The notes below the pieces were generated by a model that had not been told where the DNA came from, did not search any database, and worked only from the letters and a program-made list of their open reading frames with translations. Of a stretch of 64,000 nt of DNA, positions 43,722 to 54,239 are shown one piece after another (position 1 is the first letter of the stretch; each line of letters begins with the position of its first letter). Made by a program: the position numbers and the translations under genes. The DNA comes from Ignavibacteriales bacterium (GTDB lineage Bacteria; Bacteroidota; Ignavibacteria; Ignavibacteriales; SURF-24), in NCBI GenBank assembly GCA_026390815.1, contig JAPLFH010000040.1, positions 1-64,000 on the forward strand. The letters are read 5' to 3'.

Positions 43722-44207
43722 ATGTCATATTTAATAACACAAACTGAAGCAGATTATTTTTTCCAAATAGAAAAAATACCTGAAGACGATGCAAAATATA
43801 CATTCCCTGTGTCCGGGGATAAATTAGTAATTCCTTTTACATCCCTGGATAAAAGAGAAAGTTTTTTATTTGATATAACAAGATCAATAATAAAAATAAG
43901 GAAAGTTACTTATCAGAGTCGTGTCAGGAAGATATATATACTTAGAAGATTGGATATTGACGGACCTGCACATCTTAACCCAGAAATAAATGAAGTCCCG
44001 CTGGAAATTTTAAAACCGTATAATGGACAAGAAATTGAGTGTCCCCATTTGCATATTTACATAGAAGATTTTAATAATAAATGGGCAGTACCTGCTGATT
44101 TATTTTTTAATTTTAAGGGAAAGGACATTTATGATATTATGATAGAATTTTTTACTTATTGTAATGCTAAAAAATTACCAGAAATTGAAAAGAGATTATT
44201 ATTATGA
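43722..44207 (+). CDS. DUF6978-like hypothetical protein
   Basis: 161 residues. I recognise it as probably DUF6978: the opening TEADYFFQIEK and DKRESFLFDITR are the features I rely on. It has no signal peptide or membrane helix, and no catalytic motif is evident; a conserved-looking CPHLHIYIEDF occurs in the middle. Its stop overlaps the start of the next gene by 4 bases (ATGA), so the two proteins are made together. The pair stands alone between uvrB and an OsmC gene. Confidence 0.7.
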   Translation: MSYLITQTEADYFFQIEKIPEDDAKYTFPVSGDKLVIPFTSLDKRESFLFDITRSIIKIRKVTYQSRVRKIYILRRLDIDGPAHLNPEINEVPLEILKPYNGQEIECPHLHIYIEDFNNKWAVPADLFFNFKGKDIYDIMIEFFTYCNAKKLPEIEKRLLL

Positions 44208-44953
44208 AAGATCTTATACAAAGCTATATTGATTGGTTAAGACAAAAAATAAATTACAAGGAAGTAAATGGATATTACGAAATATCCACTCCTTTCGTAA
44301 ATCACATTAATGACTATATTCAAATCTATCTTAAAAGAGATGCTAACGATAGAATAGTAATAACAGATGATGGTGATACAATTAAAAATCTTGAAATGGA
44401 AGGATTGGAGTTTAATACACCATCTAGGAAGAAGGAACTTGAAGTTATATTAAATGGTTTCGGAATATCAGTAAGTGGGAATGAATTACTAAGTTACGCC
44501 ACACCTCAGACTTTTCCAATGAGGAAGCATAATTTTATTCAAGCAATTTTAGCTGTAGATGATTTACATGTTTTAGCACAACCAAAAGTCGAATCATATT
44601 TTATTGAAGATGTTGTAAATTATTTAAACCATAACTCTGTCCGTTTTTCAAGGAATATTATATTGCAAGGAAAAAGTACATTTCAGCACAAGTTTGATAT
44701 TCTGATTCCTGCTTCACAAAAAGAAACTGAAAGAATATTAAAAATTGTAGTTAATCCCAAAAAACAAAATATTATTTCACATCTATTTGGATTTGAGGAT
44801 ACAAAATTGGCTCGCGATAATGAAGGTATAATGGTACTAAATGATATTGATAAAGAAATACCCGTCGATGTCATTCAAGCGATAAAGGAATATGGAATTT
44901 ATGATATTCCTTGGTCTCAAAGAGAAAAACACAAATTTAAGCTCGTTGCATAA
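44204..44953 (+). CDS. DUF1828/DUF1829 domain protein
   Basis: 249 residues. The N-terminal half, with DYIQIYLKRDANDRIVITDDGDTI, matches DUF1828; the second half, with FSRNIILQGKSTFQHKFDIL, matches DUF1829. The family has no known function and occurs on plasmids, prophages and islands. An acidic/basic strand pattern ending DILIP and KIVVNPK recalls restriction-like nuclease folds, but I cannot show an active site. It is coupled to the DUF6978-like gene. Confidence 0.75.
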   Translation: MKDLIQSYIDWLRQKINYKEVNGYYEISTPFVNHINDYIQIYLKRDANDRIVITDDGDTIKNLEMEGLEFNTPSRKKELEVILNGFGISVSGNELLSYATPQTFPMRKHNFIQAILAVDDLHVLAQPKVESYFIEDVVNYLNHNSVRFSRNIILQGKSTFQHKFDILIPASQKETERILKIVVNPKKQNIISHLFGFEDTKLARDNEGIMVLNDIDKEIPVDVIQAIKEYGIYDIPWSQREKHKFKLVA

Positions 44954-45036
44954 TAAATTTATAATTATCTAAATTATTTTTATTTAATTATCATCAGAAA
45001 TCCACCTGTTTTTTTCTATAAATAATTAGGTAATAA

Positions 45037-45462
45037 ATGGGAACCAGAAAAGCTTATATCAAACAAATAAAAGGAATCACCTTTGCAGGCAAAACGGATT
45101 CCAACCATTGGATTACTATGGACGGACCCGAGGAATTTGGTGGAAGCAATGCCGGCATTAGACCTAAAGAATTGTTGTTGATCGGTTTAGGTGGCTGCAC
45201 AGGAAGCGATGTTGTTTCTATTCTTCAGAAAAAAAGAATTAACATGAAAGATTTTGAAATTAACATTTCGGCAGATCTTGCAGACGAACATCCGCAGGTT
45301 TTTACAAAGATTCACATTGAATATGTTTTTTATGGAGATAACCTTCCTGTAAAAGATATTGAAAGAGCGATAGATCTTTCGCAAACGAAATATTGTGCAG
45401 TTACCAAGATGCTTGAAAAAGCTGCTGAAGTTACTCATTCGTATAGGATTGAAGCGAAGTAA
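45037..45462 (+). CDS. OsmC/Ohr family protein
   Basis: 141 residues with the two peroxidatic and resolving cysteines of the family in GLGGCTGSDV and KYCAVTKML. OsmC proteins reduce organic hydroperoxides with thiols. Length is normal. It stands alone, with 83 bases before it and a convergent DUF2203 gene after it. Confidence 0.93.
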   Translation: MGTRKAYIKQIKGITFAGKTDSNHWITMDGPEEFGGSNAGIRPKELLLIGLGGCTGSDVVSILQKKRINMKDFEINISADLADEHPQVFTKIHIEYVFYGDNLPVKDIERAIDLSQTKYCAVTKMLEKAAEVTHSYRIEAK

Positions 45463-45540
45463 TAATTAGAATCATGAAAGTTGGGTTTAAGATTCTGGAA
45501 ACCAGATGTATTACTTTATCAAGCATCCAGAATTCCAAAG

Positions 45541-45939
45541 CTAATCCAGCACTTTTTCTTTATTTAAAAAATATTCTTCTGGAATTAATTTACGACCCGC
45601 ATAACCGGATTGGGATTCGTGGTAATAAATAATTTCATCTTCATCGCTGCGCCAGCAGAGCATTGCTTCTTTTTTATCTATGATTGAAGGGAAGTCCACC
45701 AGACCAATTGTAAAATTCCAGTCTTTATAATAGCAGCCAACTTCTTCAAGTTCCTTAATATAATTATTTATAGTTTTAGCTAAAGTTTGCATCTCTAAAT
45801 TTTTAAATTCGTCTTTTTCTCCTTGCGTGGCTAATGAACGTATAAATTCACTTGTGTTTATTATATCGCGCACAATCCTTTTAACATACGGTAATGTTTT
45901 GCTTGCTTCATCTGGAGTAAAGTATTTTGTAAAATTCAT
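45541..45939 (-). CDS. DUF2203 family protein
   Basis: 132 residues: a helical N-terminal part (TPDEASKTLPYVKRIVRDI) followed by VGCYYKDWNFTIGLVDFP and CWRSDEDEIIYYHE, the conserved end of DUF2203. The function is unknown. Convergent with the OsmC gene. Confidence 0.88.
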   Translation of the reverse strand: MNFTKYFTPDEASKTLPYVKRIVRDIINTSEFIRSLATQGEKDEFKNLEMQTLAKTINNYIKELEEVGCYYKDWNFTIGLVDFPSIIDKKEAMLCWRSDEDEIIYYHESQSGYAGRKLIPEEYFLNKEKVLD

Positions 45940-46102
45940 AAGTTCATTCTTTCATATTAAATTCTGGCAATAATATTCCTTCTTTACCTCTCTATTTATA
46001 AAGATAATCACTATTCGGTTAATTGCAACATGTTAGTTGAATGAATGGGATAGTATATGATTTGCGTTACAGATTGGCAACGTTAATTGTGATTTCAAAA
46101 AA

Positions 46103-46126
46103 AACTCCAATTATTAAATTGGAGTT
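46103..46126 (-). terminator. Terminator for the M24 peptidase gene
   Basis: Perfect 10-base stem AACTCCAATT / AATTGGAGTT with a 4-base loop, followed on the minus strand by a run of eight T (bases 46097-46104 on the plus strand are A). It is 42 bases beyond the peptidase stop codon. Confidence 0.92.
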
Positions 46127-46167
46127 AAAATCTTATCTAAAAGATTATTTTGAAGTAAAAATTGAAC

Positions 46168-47358
46168 TTATCTTATCAAATAAATTTCTTCCTGGGGATC
46201 AGACAGAAATTCGCACCCATCTTTAGTTACAACAACTTCTTCCTCAATAGTTGCTATGCCGTAATCTTTTATTGGTAATCTCGGTTCAAGAGTATAAACT
46301 TGTGCTTCTTCAACAAGTTTAAATGGAAGATTGCCATACCTTTCCCAGCGTGGTGCTAATAAGCCTCCGCCATCGTGGGCAACCTTACCAATTTGATGAC
46401 CGAGAGCATGCGGATATTCTTCATAGCCATTTTTCAAAATATAATTTCTTGCTACGTCATCAATTTCGCAGCCTTGTTTGCCGGGTTTTAATTCTTTTGC
46501 GGAAAGTTTAATGGAATCCTTTATGACATTAAATCCTCTCAAAACTTCTTCCGGTGTTTTATCTTCGCCATCTCTTAGGATATACCACGTACGCTGCAGA
46601 TCGGAACAATATCCGTTAATAGAAATTCCAAAATCAATATTTAGAACATGTCCAGGTGCAACTTTACGTACAGTTGGTCCTGCATGTGCTCCTGCTGTAT
46701 CTGGTCCGGTAAAAACTGATGGACAATAATCAGCTTCCCAGGCTAAACCAAAGCCTTTTTGTTTTACCAAATTTTTCATATAGTCAGAAATTTCCTGTTC
46801 ACTTATACCAACACGAATAAATCCTGTAACCTGATCAAATATTTTAAGTGTTTCGTTGATGGCTTCTTTCATTATTCCAAGTTCCGCCTGAGATTTCCTT
46901 CCACGTAATGCTGAAATAATTTCTTCAGATGATATTAATCGGTTTGCAAATTTTGTATCCTTAAGATGATCAATTAACTCAAGGTACATTCCATGTGTTA
47001 ATCCATCTGCCAAATTGGAATCGCGGGAAAAGTTGATAGCAATTTTATTTGGATTATACTTATTTAATGTTGCAAGTAACGATTCTTGAATTGATTTTAG
47101 ATAACCAACCACTGTTCCATATGTTTCCTGCATTTTCATATTGGGGACATCAAGCGAACCAAGGATAGCAATTGTATCACCATTTTTATTTATTATGAAC
47201 GCCGATTGCCATGTGCAGTTTGTTCCAACAACTATTTCCATACTTGGATCTTTTATAGTTGAGCTTTCGCGGGTGAAAATCAACCACATATCAACATCTT
47301 TTTCCTGCAGAATTTTTACAGCTTGATTTAGTTTCTCTTTAATCATCTCTTTCGACAT
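46168..47358 (-). CDS. M24 family Xaa-Pro peptidase
   Basis: 396 residues with the creatinase-type N-domain and the pita-bread catalytic domain. The five metal ligands are visible: Asp in NIDFGISI and CSDLQRTWY, His in HALGHQIGK, Glu in YTLEPRLP, and Glu in TIEEEVVVT. It cleaves N-terminal Xaa-Pro bonds or a related substrate. The gene is monocistronic with its own terminator. Confidence 0.94.
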   Translation of the reverse strand: MSKEMIKEKLNQAVKILQEKDVDMWLIFTRESSTIKDPSMEIVVGTNCTWQSAFIINKNGDTIAILGSLDVPNMKMQETYGTVVGYLKSIQESLLATLNKYNPNKIAINFSRDSNLADGLTHGMYLELIDHLKDTKFANRLISSEEIISALRGRKSQAELGIMKEAINETLKIFDQVTGFIRVGISEQEISDYMKNLVKQKGFGLAWEADYCPSVFTGPDTAGAHAGPTVRKVAPGHVLNIDFGISINGYCSDLQRTWYILRDGEDKTPEEVLRGFNVIKDSIKLSAKELKPGKQGCEIDDVARNYILKNGYEEYPHALGHQIGKVAHDGGGLLAPRWERYGNLPFKLVEEAQVYTLEPRLPIKDYGIATIEEEVVVTKDGCEFLSDPQEEIYLIR

Positions 47359-47463
47359 TGCAACTCCAAATTTGTTAACGAAAGAATTTTTTAAATCCAG
47401 TTTTATTTATATTAAAGTTAGCCAATTAAGAATAGTTAGGCAAGAAACAATTTTTAGTGTAAT

Positions 47464-47766
47464 ATGCCACAGATAAAAATTATAAAAGAACTGAGTATAA
47501 TTTTTTCAGTATCAATGATTATTAAATCAACGCAAGACATTAGCAAAGTTATTCAAGAATCATATTCCACTAAATATTCGGGTCGTTTCATTTATGGTAA
47601 TCATCTTTCAGTTGATAAAGCAATAGATTTACTTAATTCACCAAACTTGTAAGGTTCCGCAGAACTACTTTCTGATTTCTTTGACAAGAGAACATTAAAC
47701 AAGCCCAATGTTCAATACCTATTTTTGAAAATATGCTTTACTATTTTTAAGAAAAAAAATATGTAA
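47464..47766 (+). pseudogene. Possible broken gene upstream of gdh1
   Basis: In the 566-base gap 47359-47924, an ATG frame reads 62 codons to TAA (47650-47652). The same frame then stays open for 37 more codons (SAELLSDFFDKRTLNKPN) to TAA at 47764. An interrupted gene is possible, but no family is recognised and no ribosome site is seen before 47464. Confidence 0.3.
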
Positions 47767-47848
47767 TAAAAGAGTATATTCACTTAAAACAACTTAAACC
47801 AAATTTTTGATGGGCATGGAAGTTGCGTCTGGGCAGTGTTGAAAATAA

Positions 47849-49265
<1,417 letters not shown>

Positions 49266-49280
49266 AATGCCCATCCCCAA

Positions 49281-49310
49281 CCCCTTCCCAAAAGGAAGGG
49301 GATTTATTTT
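49281..49310 (+). terminator. Terminator after gdh1
   Basis: Stem CCCCTTCC / GGAAGGGG with loop CAAAA, then ATTTATTTT. The same CATCCCCAACCCCTTCCC start is also found behind gdh2 (58905-58922), so it is a shared or dispersed element. Confidence 0.88.
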
Positions 49311-49427
49311 CATATTTCTTATTCGGGGTTAAAAAATGAAAGTAAAATATTTTTGTAAACAAAGTTTTTTGTCTGGAGAAAATCTTCCTATAGAAGTCTG
49401 ATACAAGAATACTTTCTCGAGGAGACT

Positions 49428-50921
49428 ATGAAATTTCTATTAAGTATTGTTCTTTTATTCTTTTCAATTAATATAATTGATGCGCAGGAAATTTTTGAAC
49501 ATTATGAAAATTATAAACCAGCGTTTATTAAAGAATTAGAAAAGAAAAAGAAACCGGTATTTCAGAGATTGGAAACTAACGAGAAAATAAATCCTAACAA
49601 CAGTAAGCCTGATTTTTACCCTCTTAATACAGGTGATTTCTGGGAATATATTGAAGAAGATACAACTACTTTATTTAACAACAAGGAATATTTAAAATTT
49701 TCATATATCAAAGAGATTATTGGTGATACACTAATGCCTAATGGAATAAGTTATAAAGTAATAAGAGAAGGTAAATACTGCAACAGTATTAATGAAAAGC
49801 CAAGTTATAGCTATCAAAGAAAAGATTCTACAAATAAAATATATATTTATTATGATGATAAGGATAGTCTTCTTTTTGACTATCCTCTTAAAGAATACAC
49901 ATTTTATATCTCACCCTATCCAGATAAAATTTGGAGAATTGATGAAATATATAATGTAGCAGCATTCGGAGATACGCTACAAGCCATTGATATTAGTTTA
50001 ATAGATACTGTTGATTGGTATTTTGAATATAATATTACATTAGTCGAAAATTTTGGGATTATTAACTATAAAGGGAGAGCCGAAAAAAAAGAACTACTTC
50101 AAGGAAGTTTTTTCGGTGGAATAATAAAAGACATTACCTATGGTTACCTTCTTGCAAAGAGGCAGAAGATAGACTGGAATGAGTTTTATCCACTTCACGT
50201 TGGGGATTATTGGGTGTACTTGAGTTTTTCAGGTACCATGAAATATTATACAACCAGCAGAGTAACGGGTGATACTCTACTACCAGATGGAAACAGATAT
50301 TTTGTTTTTAATGGTTCAACATTTGTTAGGAATGAGAACAATGTTATTTATAGCTGGCAGAACAATACTCAATCATCGATGCCTGTATACAAATTTAGTT
50401 CTTGTTTAGGTGATACTATTAAAATGAATCAAAGTTTCAATAAAATACAAAGAATAAACAATAAAAATTATAACACAATTTATTTTTTCCGGTATCCTGA
50501 CATGCTTAATGATGGTATATATTTTACAAGAGGACTTGGATTAACTGAATCAACTATAGAAGGTGGTGGTAGTTATCTTATCGGAGCATATATTAATGGA
50601 AAATTATATGGAGATACTACTGTAACAAATGTTGAGTATGAAGATAATAATACCCTAAAAAAATTCGAGTTGTATCAAAACTACCCTAATCCATTCAATC
50701 CAACAACGGTAATTAGCTATCAGTTATCAGACCTCAGCGATGTTAAATTGAAAATATATGATGTATTGGGAAGAGAAGTAGCAATGTTAGTAAATAAATT
50801 TCAAAAAGAAGGTAAATATTTGGTTAATTACAATGCCGACGGACTATCAAGCGGAGTTTATTTCTACCAGTTAACAACGGGATCAACTTCCGTTACAAAA
50901 AAGATGGTACTTATACGATAA
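49428..50921 (+). CDS. Secreted protein with type IX sorting domain, unknown function
   Basis: 497 residues with a signal peptide (ending IIDAQE) after a strong GAGGAG ribosome site. The middle is a beta-rich region with a repeated layout: FYPLNTGDFWEYIE and FYPLHVGDYWVYLS mark two similar modules of about 200 residues. The end, QNYPNPFNPTT to VTKKMVLIR, is a T9SS type A sorting domain. No enzymatic motif is seen. It interrupts the run of glutamate dehydrogenase genes and is probably unrelated to them. Confidence 0.88.
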   Translation: MKFLLSIVLLFFSINIIDAQEIFEHYENYKPAFIKELEKKKKPVFQRLETNEKINPNNSKPDFYPLNTGDFWEYIEEDTTTLFNNKEYLKFSYIKEIIGDTLMPNGISYKVIREGKYCNSINEKPSYSYQRKDSTNKIYIYYDDKDSLLFDYPLKEYTFYISPYPDKIWRIDEIYNVAAFGDTLQAIDISLIDTVDWYFEYNITLVENFGIINYKGRAEKKELLQGSFFGGIIKDITYGYLLAKRQKIDWNEFYPLHVGDYWVYLSFSGTMKYYTTSRVTGDTLLPDGNRYFVFNGSTFVRNENNVIYSWQNNTQSSMPVYKFSSCLGDTIKMNQSFNKIQRINNKNYNTIYFFRYPDMLNDGIYFTRGLGLTESTIEGGGSYLIGAYINGKLYGDTTVTNVEYEDNNTLKKFELYQNYPNPFNPTTVISYQLSDLSDVKLKIYDVLGREVAMLVNKFQKEGKYLVNYNADGLSSGVYFYQLTTGSTSVTKKMVLIR

Positions 50922-51075
50922 GAGAATAAGAACAGTTCGACTATACTGCTGAATACAACTATTAAAAATCCTTTTAATTTCCGCTTCCTCTCACTCTGCT
51001 TCTCTATTCCAAATACAGAATTATTTTTATTATATTAACCATCAAATTATTGATAGCAACATTCCGCATTAAATC

Positions 51076-54063
51076 ATGAACAAGTTTAAAGAACTACATA
51101 CTGAGTATTCTTACGGGGAACGGATCCAGAAATTCCAGAAACTGATGCACTATAAAATCAGGGATATTCTTCTTGTCTCTAGCCTTTACGATTCTTACCT
51201 CTTTGAAGAAGATGGCAGATTGTATGAATTACTAAGAAAGGAATACCAGGGATTAAATCTAAATCACTCCCCGGAAATAACACATATTTCAAGCGGAGCA
51301 GAAGCAATCGAAATTGCCAAGGAAGCGGATCATTTTGATATAATCATTACAACGCTGCATATAGATGATATGCACGTTATAAAATTTGCAAAACAGTTAC
51401 GCGAGGAAGGAATAACAATTCCGATTATTCTTCTTGCGTATGATAACAGGGAACGGAAAGAATTAGTCTCAAATTTTGATACTTCAATTTTTGAAAGAAT
51501 ATTTATTTGGCAGGGAGATTACAGGTTACTAATTGGAATTATAAAGTGCATCGAAGACAAAATGAATGTTGAGAACGACAGCAAAGTTGTTGGTGTTCAA
51601 TCAATTATTTTAATTGAGGACAATGTAAAATTTTATTCATCATACCTGCCAATAATTTACAATGAGTTGTTCCAGCAATCGCAGAGATTGCTTTCTGAAG
51701 GCGTGAACTTAACACATAAATTTTTGCGTATGCGGGCAAGACCTAAAATTCTTTTATGTACAAACTACGAAGAAGCCTGGGGCTTTTACGAAAAATATTC
51801 CGACTCTATTCTCGGGATCATTTCTGACATAAATTTTAAAAGGAATGGAGTTAAGGATCCAATCTCGGGAATTCGTTTTGCACAGGCAGTTAAAGAACGG
51901 CATGCAGATATTCCAATCCTGCTCCAATCGAGTAATGCTGAATTAGCAGAAAAAGCACGCGCTGTTGGTGTATCGTTCTTACAGAAAGGATCACCAAGAC
52001 TTTTACATGAATTGCGTGAGTTTATGATCAACAATTTTGGGTTCGGTGACTTTACATTTAGAACCTTTGATGGTGGTGAAGTTGGCAAAGCAACTAACAT
52101 TAAGGAATTGGAAGAGCAGTTAAAGGTTGTACCGGCGGAGAGCATACAGTATCATGCTGAACGAAATCATTTTTCAATTTGGTTAAAAGCAAGAACGGAA
52201 TTTTGGCTGGCACACCGGCTTCGCCCGCGCAAGGTTACCGATTTTGTTTCAGTTGAAGATTTACGTAAGGAATTAATTTCATCCATCCAACTTTATCAAT
52301 CATTGCGAACAAGAGGAATAACCACAGATTTTGCTAAAGATACTTTTGATGAGCAAAACAGTTTTGCACGTATTGGCGGCGGTTCACTTGGCGGTAAAGC
52401 GCGTGGTTTGGGATTCATCAACAACTTAATTACAAACTTTAACATCACAAATAAGTTTGAAGGAATTGATATTTATGTTCCATCTGCAATTGTTATTGGA
52501 ACAGATGTTTTCGATCAGTTCATGGAAGATAACCAGTTAATAGGTTTTGCTCTTAATACAGATGATGATGAAATTCTTACCAAAAAGTTTTTATCAGCAA
52601 AGAAATTTCCAAAAGATATTATCCATCGGTTGAAAGATTTTTTGGAATTGGTTAAGGTTCCTCTTGCTGTACGTTCTTCCAGCTTGTTAGAAGATTCCCA
52701 ATTTCAGCCTTTTGCCGGTGTTTACCAGACTTATATGATTCCAAATAATAATACTGATCCAAAAATTAGAATTCGTGAACTGTTAAATAGTATAAAACGG
52801 GTTTACGCTTCCACTTTCTACAAAGCAGCCAAAGATTATATGAAAGCAACTTCATACCGGCTAGAAGAAGAAAAGATGGCGGTTATAATTCAAAAGATGG
52901 TTGGTTCCGAAAGAAAAGAAGGAAGACATTATCCTGATTTTGCGGGCGTTGCAAAATCTTATAACTTTTATCCGGTTCCTCCACAAAAATCTTCGGATGG
53001 CATTGCGTTAATAGCTTTAGGTCTTGGTAAAACAGTAGTTGAAGGTGGGAACACTGTTCGTTTCTGTCCAAAGTATCCGCGGCATCTTCTGCAGTTTTTT
53101 TCAACAAAGGAAACAATACGTAACGCACAGCAGGATTTTTATGCGCTTAATTTAAATGCTTTTTCTAAAGATTGTACGGCACATCCGGAAGATGTTTATG
53201 TGCAGAATTATGAACTTCAAAAATCAGAAGAAGACTTAACATTGTTTACAGTTGGGTCTACATATTCAGCAGAAAATGATTCTGTTTATGATGGAATATC
53301 CCGCGCTGGAACAAGGGTGGTTACATTTGCTCCAATTCTAAAACATAAAATATTTCCTCTACCGGAAATTCTGGATTTGCTTTTGGATTTAGGGCACTGG
53401 GGAATGGGTGCCCAAATTGAAATAGAATTTGCTGTTAATCTGAAAACTCCACCCGGAGTTTTGAAAGAGTTTGGTTTACTGCAAATGCGCCCAATGGTTC
53501 TTAGCAGCGAAAATGAAATTTTAATTGTTGATGATCTTAATCAGGAAGATTTAATTGTACAAAGTACACAGGTGCTTGGCAATGGTGAAATTAAAGACAT
53601 CTATGATATAATAGTTGTGGATATTGAAAAATTTGACAGAAGTAAAAGCAGGGATGTAGCATATGAAGTTGGTTCGCTTAACACAAAATTACTAAACCAG
53701 AAAAGACCATACTTATTGGTAGGAGTTGGAAGATGGGGCTCGCTCGATCATTGGCTTGGTATTCCCGTTACGTGGGATCAAATCTCAGGCGCTCATGCAA
53801 TTGTAGAATCTGGATTTAAAGATTTTAGCGTTACTCCATCACAAGGTTCGCACTTCTTTCAAAATCTAACATCATTCCGAGTTGGATATTTTACAGTCAA
53901 CTCACATTTAAAAGAAGATTTTATTGATTGGGATTGGTTATCTAACCAGCCGGTTATAGAGGAATTAAAATTCACAAAGCATCTTCAGTTTGAAAACCCG
54001 ATAATTGTAAAAATAAATGGTCATCAAAATAAAGGAGTCGTTTTAAAACCAAAAGCAGGTTGA
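51076..54063 (+). CDS. Receiver-domain protein fused to PEP synthase/PPDK ATP-binding domain (copy 1)
   Basis: 995 residues. Receiver-like domain 1 (about 30-160) has DIIITTLHIDDMH, with Thr where the phosphorylated Asp should be. Receiver domain 2 (about 175-320) keeps IEDN, Asp251 in IISDINF and Lys304. From about 430 it carries the N-terminal ATP-grasp of PEP synthase or pyruvate-phosphate dikinase (FARIGGGSLGGKARGLGF, VRSSSLLEDSQFQPFAGVY). The phosphohistidine and PEP/pyruvate domains are missing. It cannot be a complete PEP synthase; a regulatory kinase or phosphotransferase role is the natural guess. A paralogue lies at 59214; each copy follows a class I gdh. Confidence 0.88.
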   Translation: MNKFKELHTEYSYGERIQKFQKLMHYKIRDILLVSSLYDSYLFEEDGRLYELLRKEYQGLNLNHSPEITHISSGAEAIEIAKEADHFDIIITTLHIDDMHVIKFAKQLREEGITIPIILLAYDNRERKELVSNFDTSIFERIFIWQGDYRLLIGIIKCIEDKMNVENDSKVVGVQSIILIEDNVKFYSSYLPIIYNELFQQSQRLLSEGVNLTHKFLRMRARPKILLCTNYEEAWGFYEKYSDSILGIISDINFKRNGVKDPISGIRFAQAVKERHADIPILLQSSNAELAEKARAVGVSFLQKGSPRLLHELREFMINNFGFGDFTFRTFDGGEVGKATNIKELEEQLKVVPAESIQYHAERNHFSIWLKARTEFWLAHRLRPRKVTDFVSVEDLRKELISSIQLYQSLRTRGITTDFAKDTFDEQNSFARIGGGSLGGKARGLGFINNLITNFNITNKFEGIDIYVPSAIVIGTDVFDQFMEDNQLIGFALNTDDDEILTKKFLSAKKFPKDIIHRLKDFLELVKVPLAVRSSSLLEDSQFQPFAGVYQTYMIPNNNTDPKIRIRELLNSIKRVYASTFYKAAKDYMKATSYRLEEEKMAVIIQKMVGSERKEGRHYPDFAGVAKSYNFYPVPPQKSSDGIALIALGLGKTVVEGGNTVRFCPKYPRHLLQFFSTKETIRNAQQDFYALNLNAFSKDCTAHPEDVYVQNYELQKSEEDLTLFTVGSTYSAENDSVYDGISRAGTRVVTFAPILKHKIFPLPEILDLLLDLGHWGMGAQIEIEFAVNLKTPPGVLKEFGLLQMRPMVLSSENEILIVDDLNQEDLIVQSTQVLGNGEIKDIYDIIVVDIEKFDRSKSRDVAYEVGSLNTKLLNQKRPYLLVGVGRWGSLDHWLGIPVTWDQISGAHAIVESGFKDFSVTPSQGSHFFQNLTSFRVGYFTVNSHLKEDFIDWDWLSNQPVIEELKFTKHLQFENPIIVKINGHQNKGVVLKPKAG

Positions 54064-54211
54064 TTCCTTTGATATACTCCGATGTGATGCTGGAGTTGGA
54101 ATTGATTTCAAATTTATCAAATTTGATTTACCGTTTTATATCAACAAACCTTTGAGCGGGAAAAAGAATTTTGATTTTAGATGGTTGCTGGAATTAAATT
54201 TTTCATTATAG
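54062..54211 (+). pseudogene. Remnant of the C-terminus of an outer-membrane or secreted protein
   Basis: Directly behind copy 1, in a shifted frame, 49 codons read to TAG (54209-54211) with DAGVGIDFKFIKFDLPFYIN and later FDFRWLLELNFSL. That is the pattern of alternating strands and a final aromatic/hydrophobic segment typical of outer-membrane beta-barrels or barrel-like C-termini. No start or upstream part is present; the coding frame of copy 1 occupies its 5' side. A deletion has probably fused its tail here. Confidence 0.55.
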
Positions 54212-54239
54212 ACTATATTTAACCTGAAATAAATTATAA

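Noticed and set aside
46041-46226. 61-codon ORF on the plus strand near 46.1 kb
   Set aside because: It covers the perfect terminator hairpin of the M24 peptidase and the 3' end of that gene; no family resemblance.
51076-54063. Complete PEP synthase or pyruvate-phosphate dikinase
   Set aside because: Only the ATP-grasp domain is present; the phosphohistidine and PEP/pyruvate-binding domains are missing and receiver domains occupy the N-terminus.
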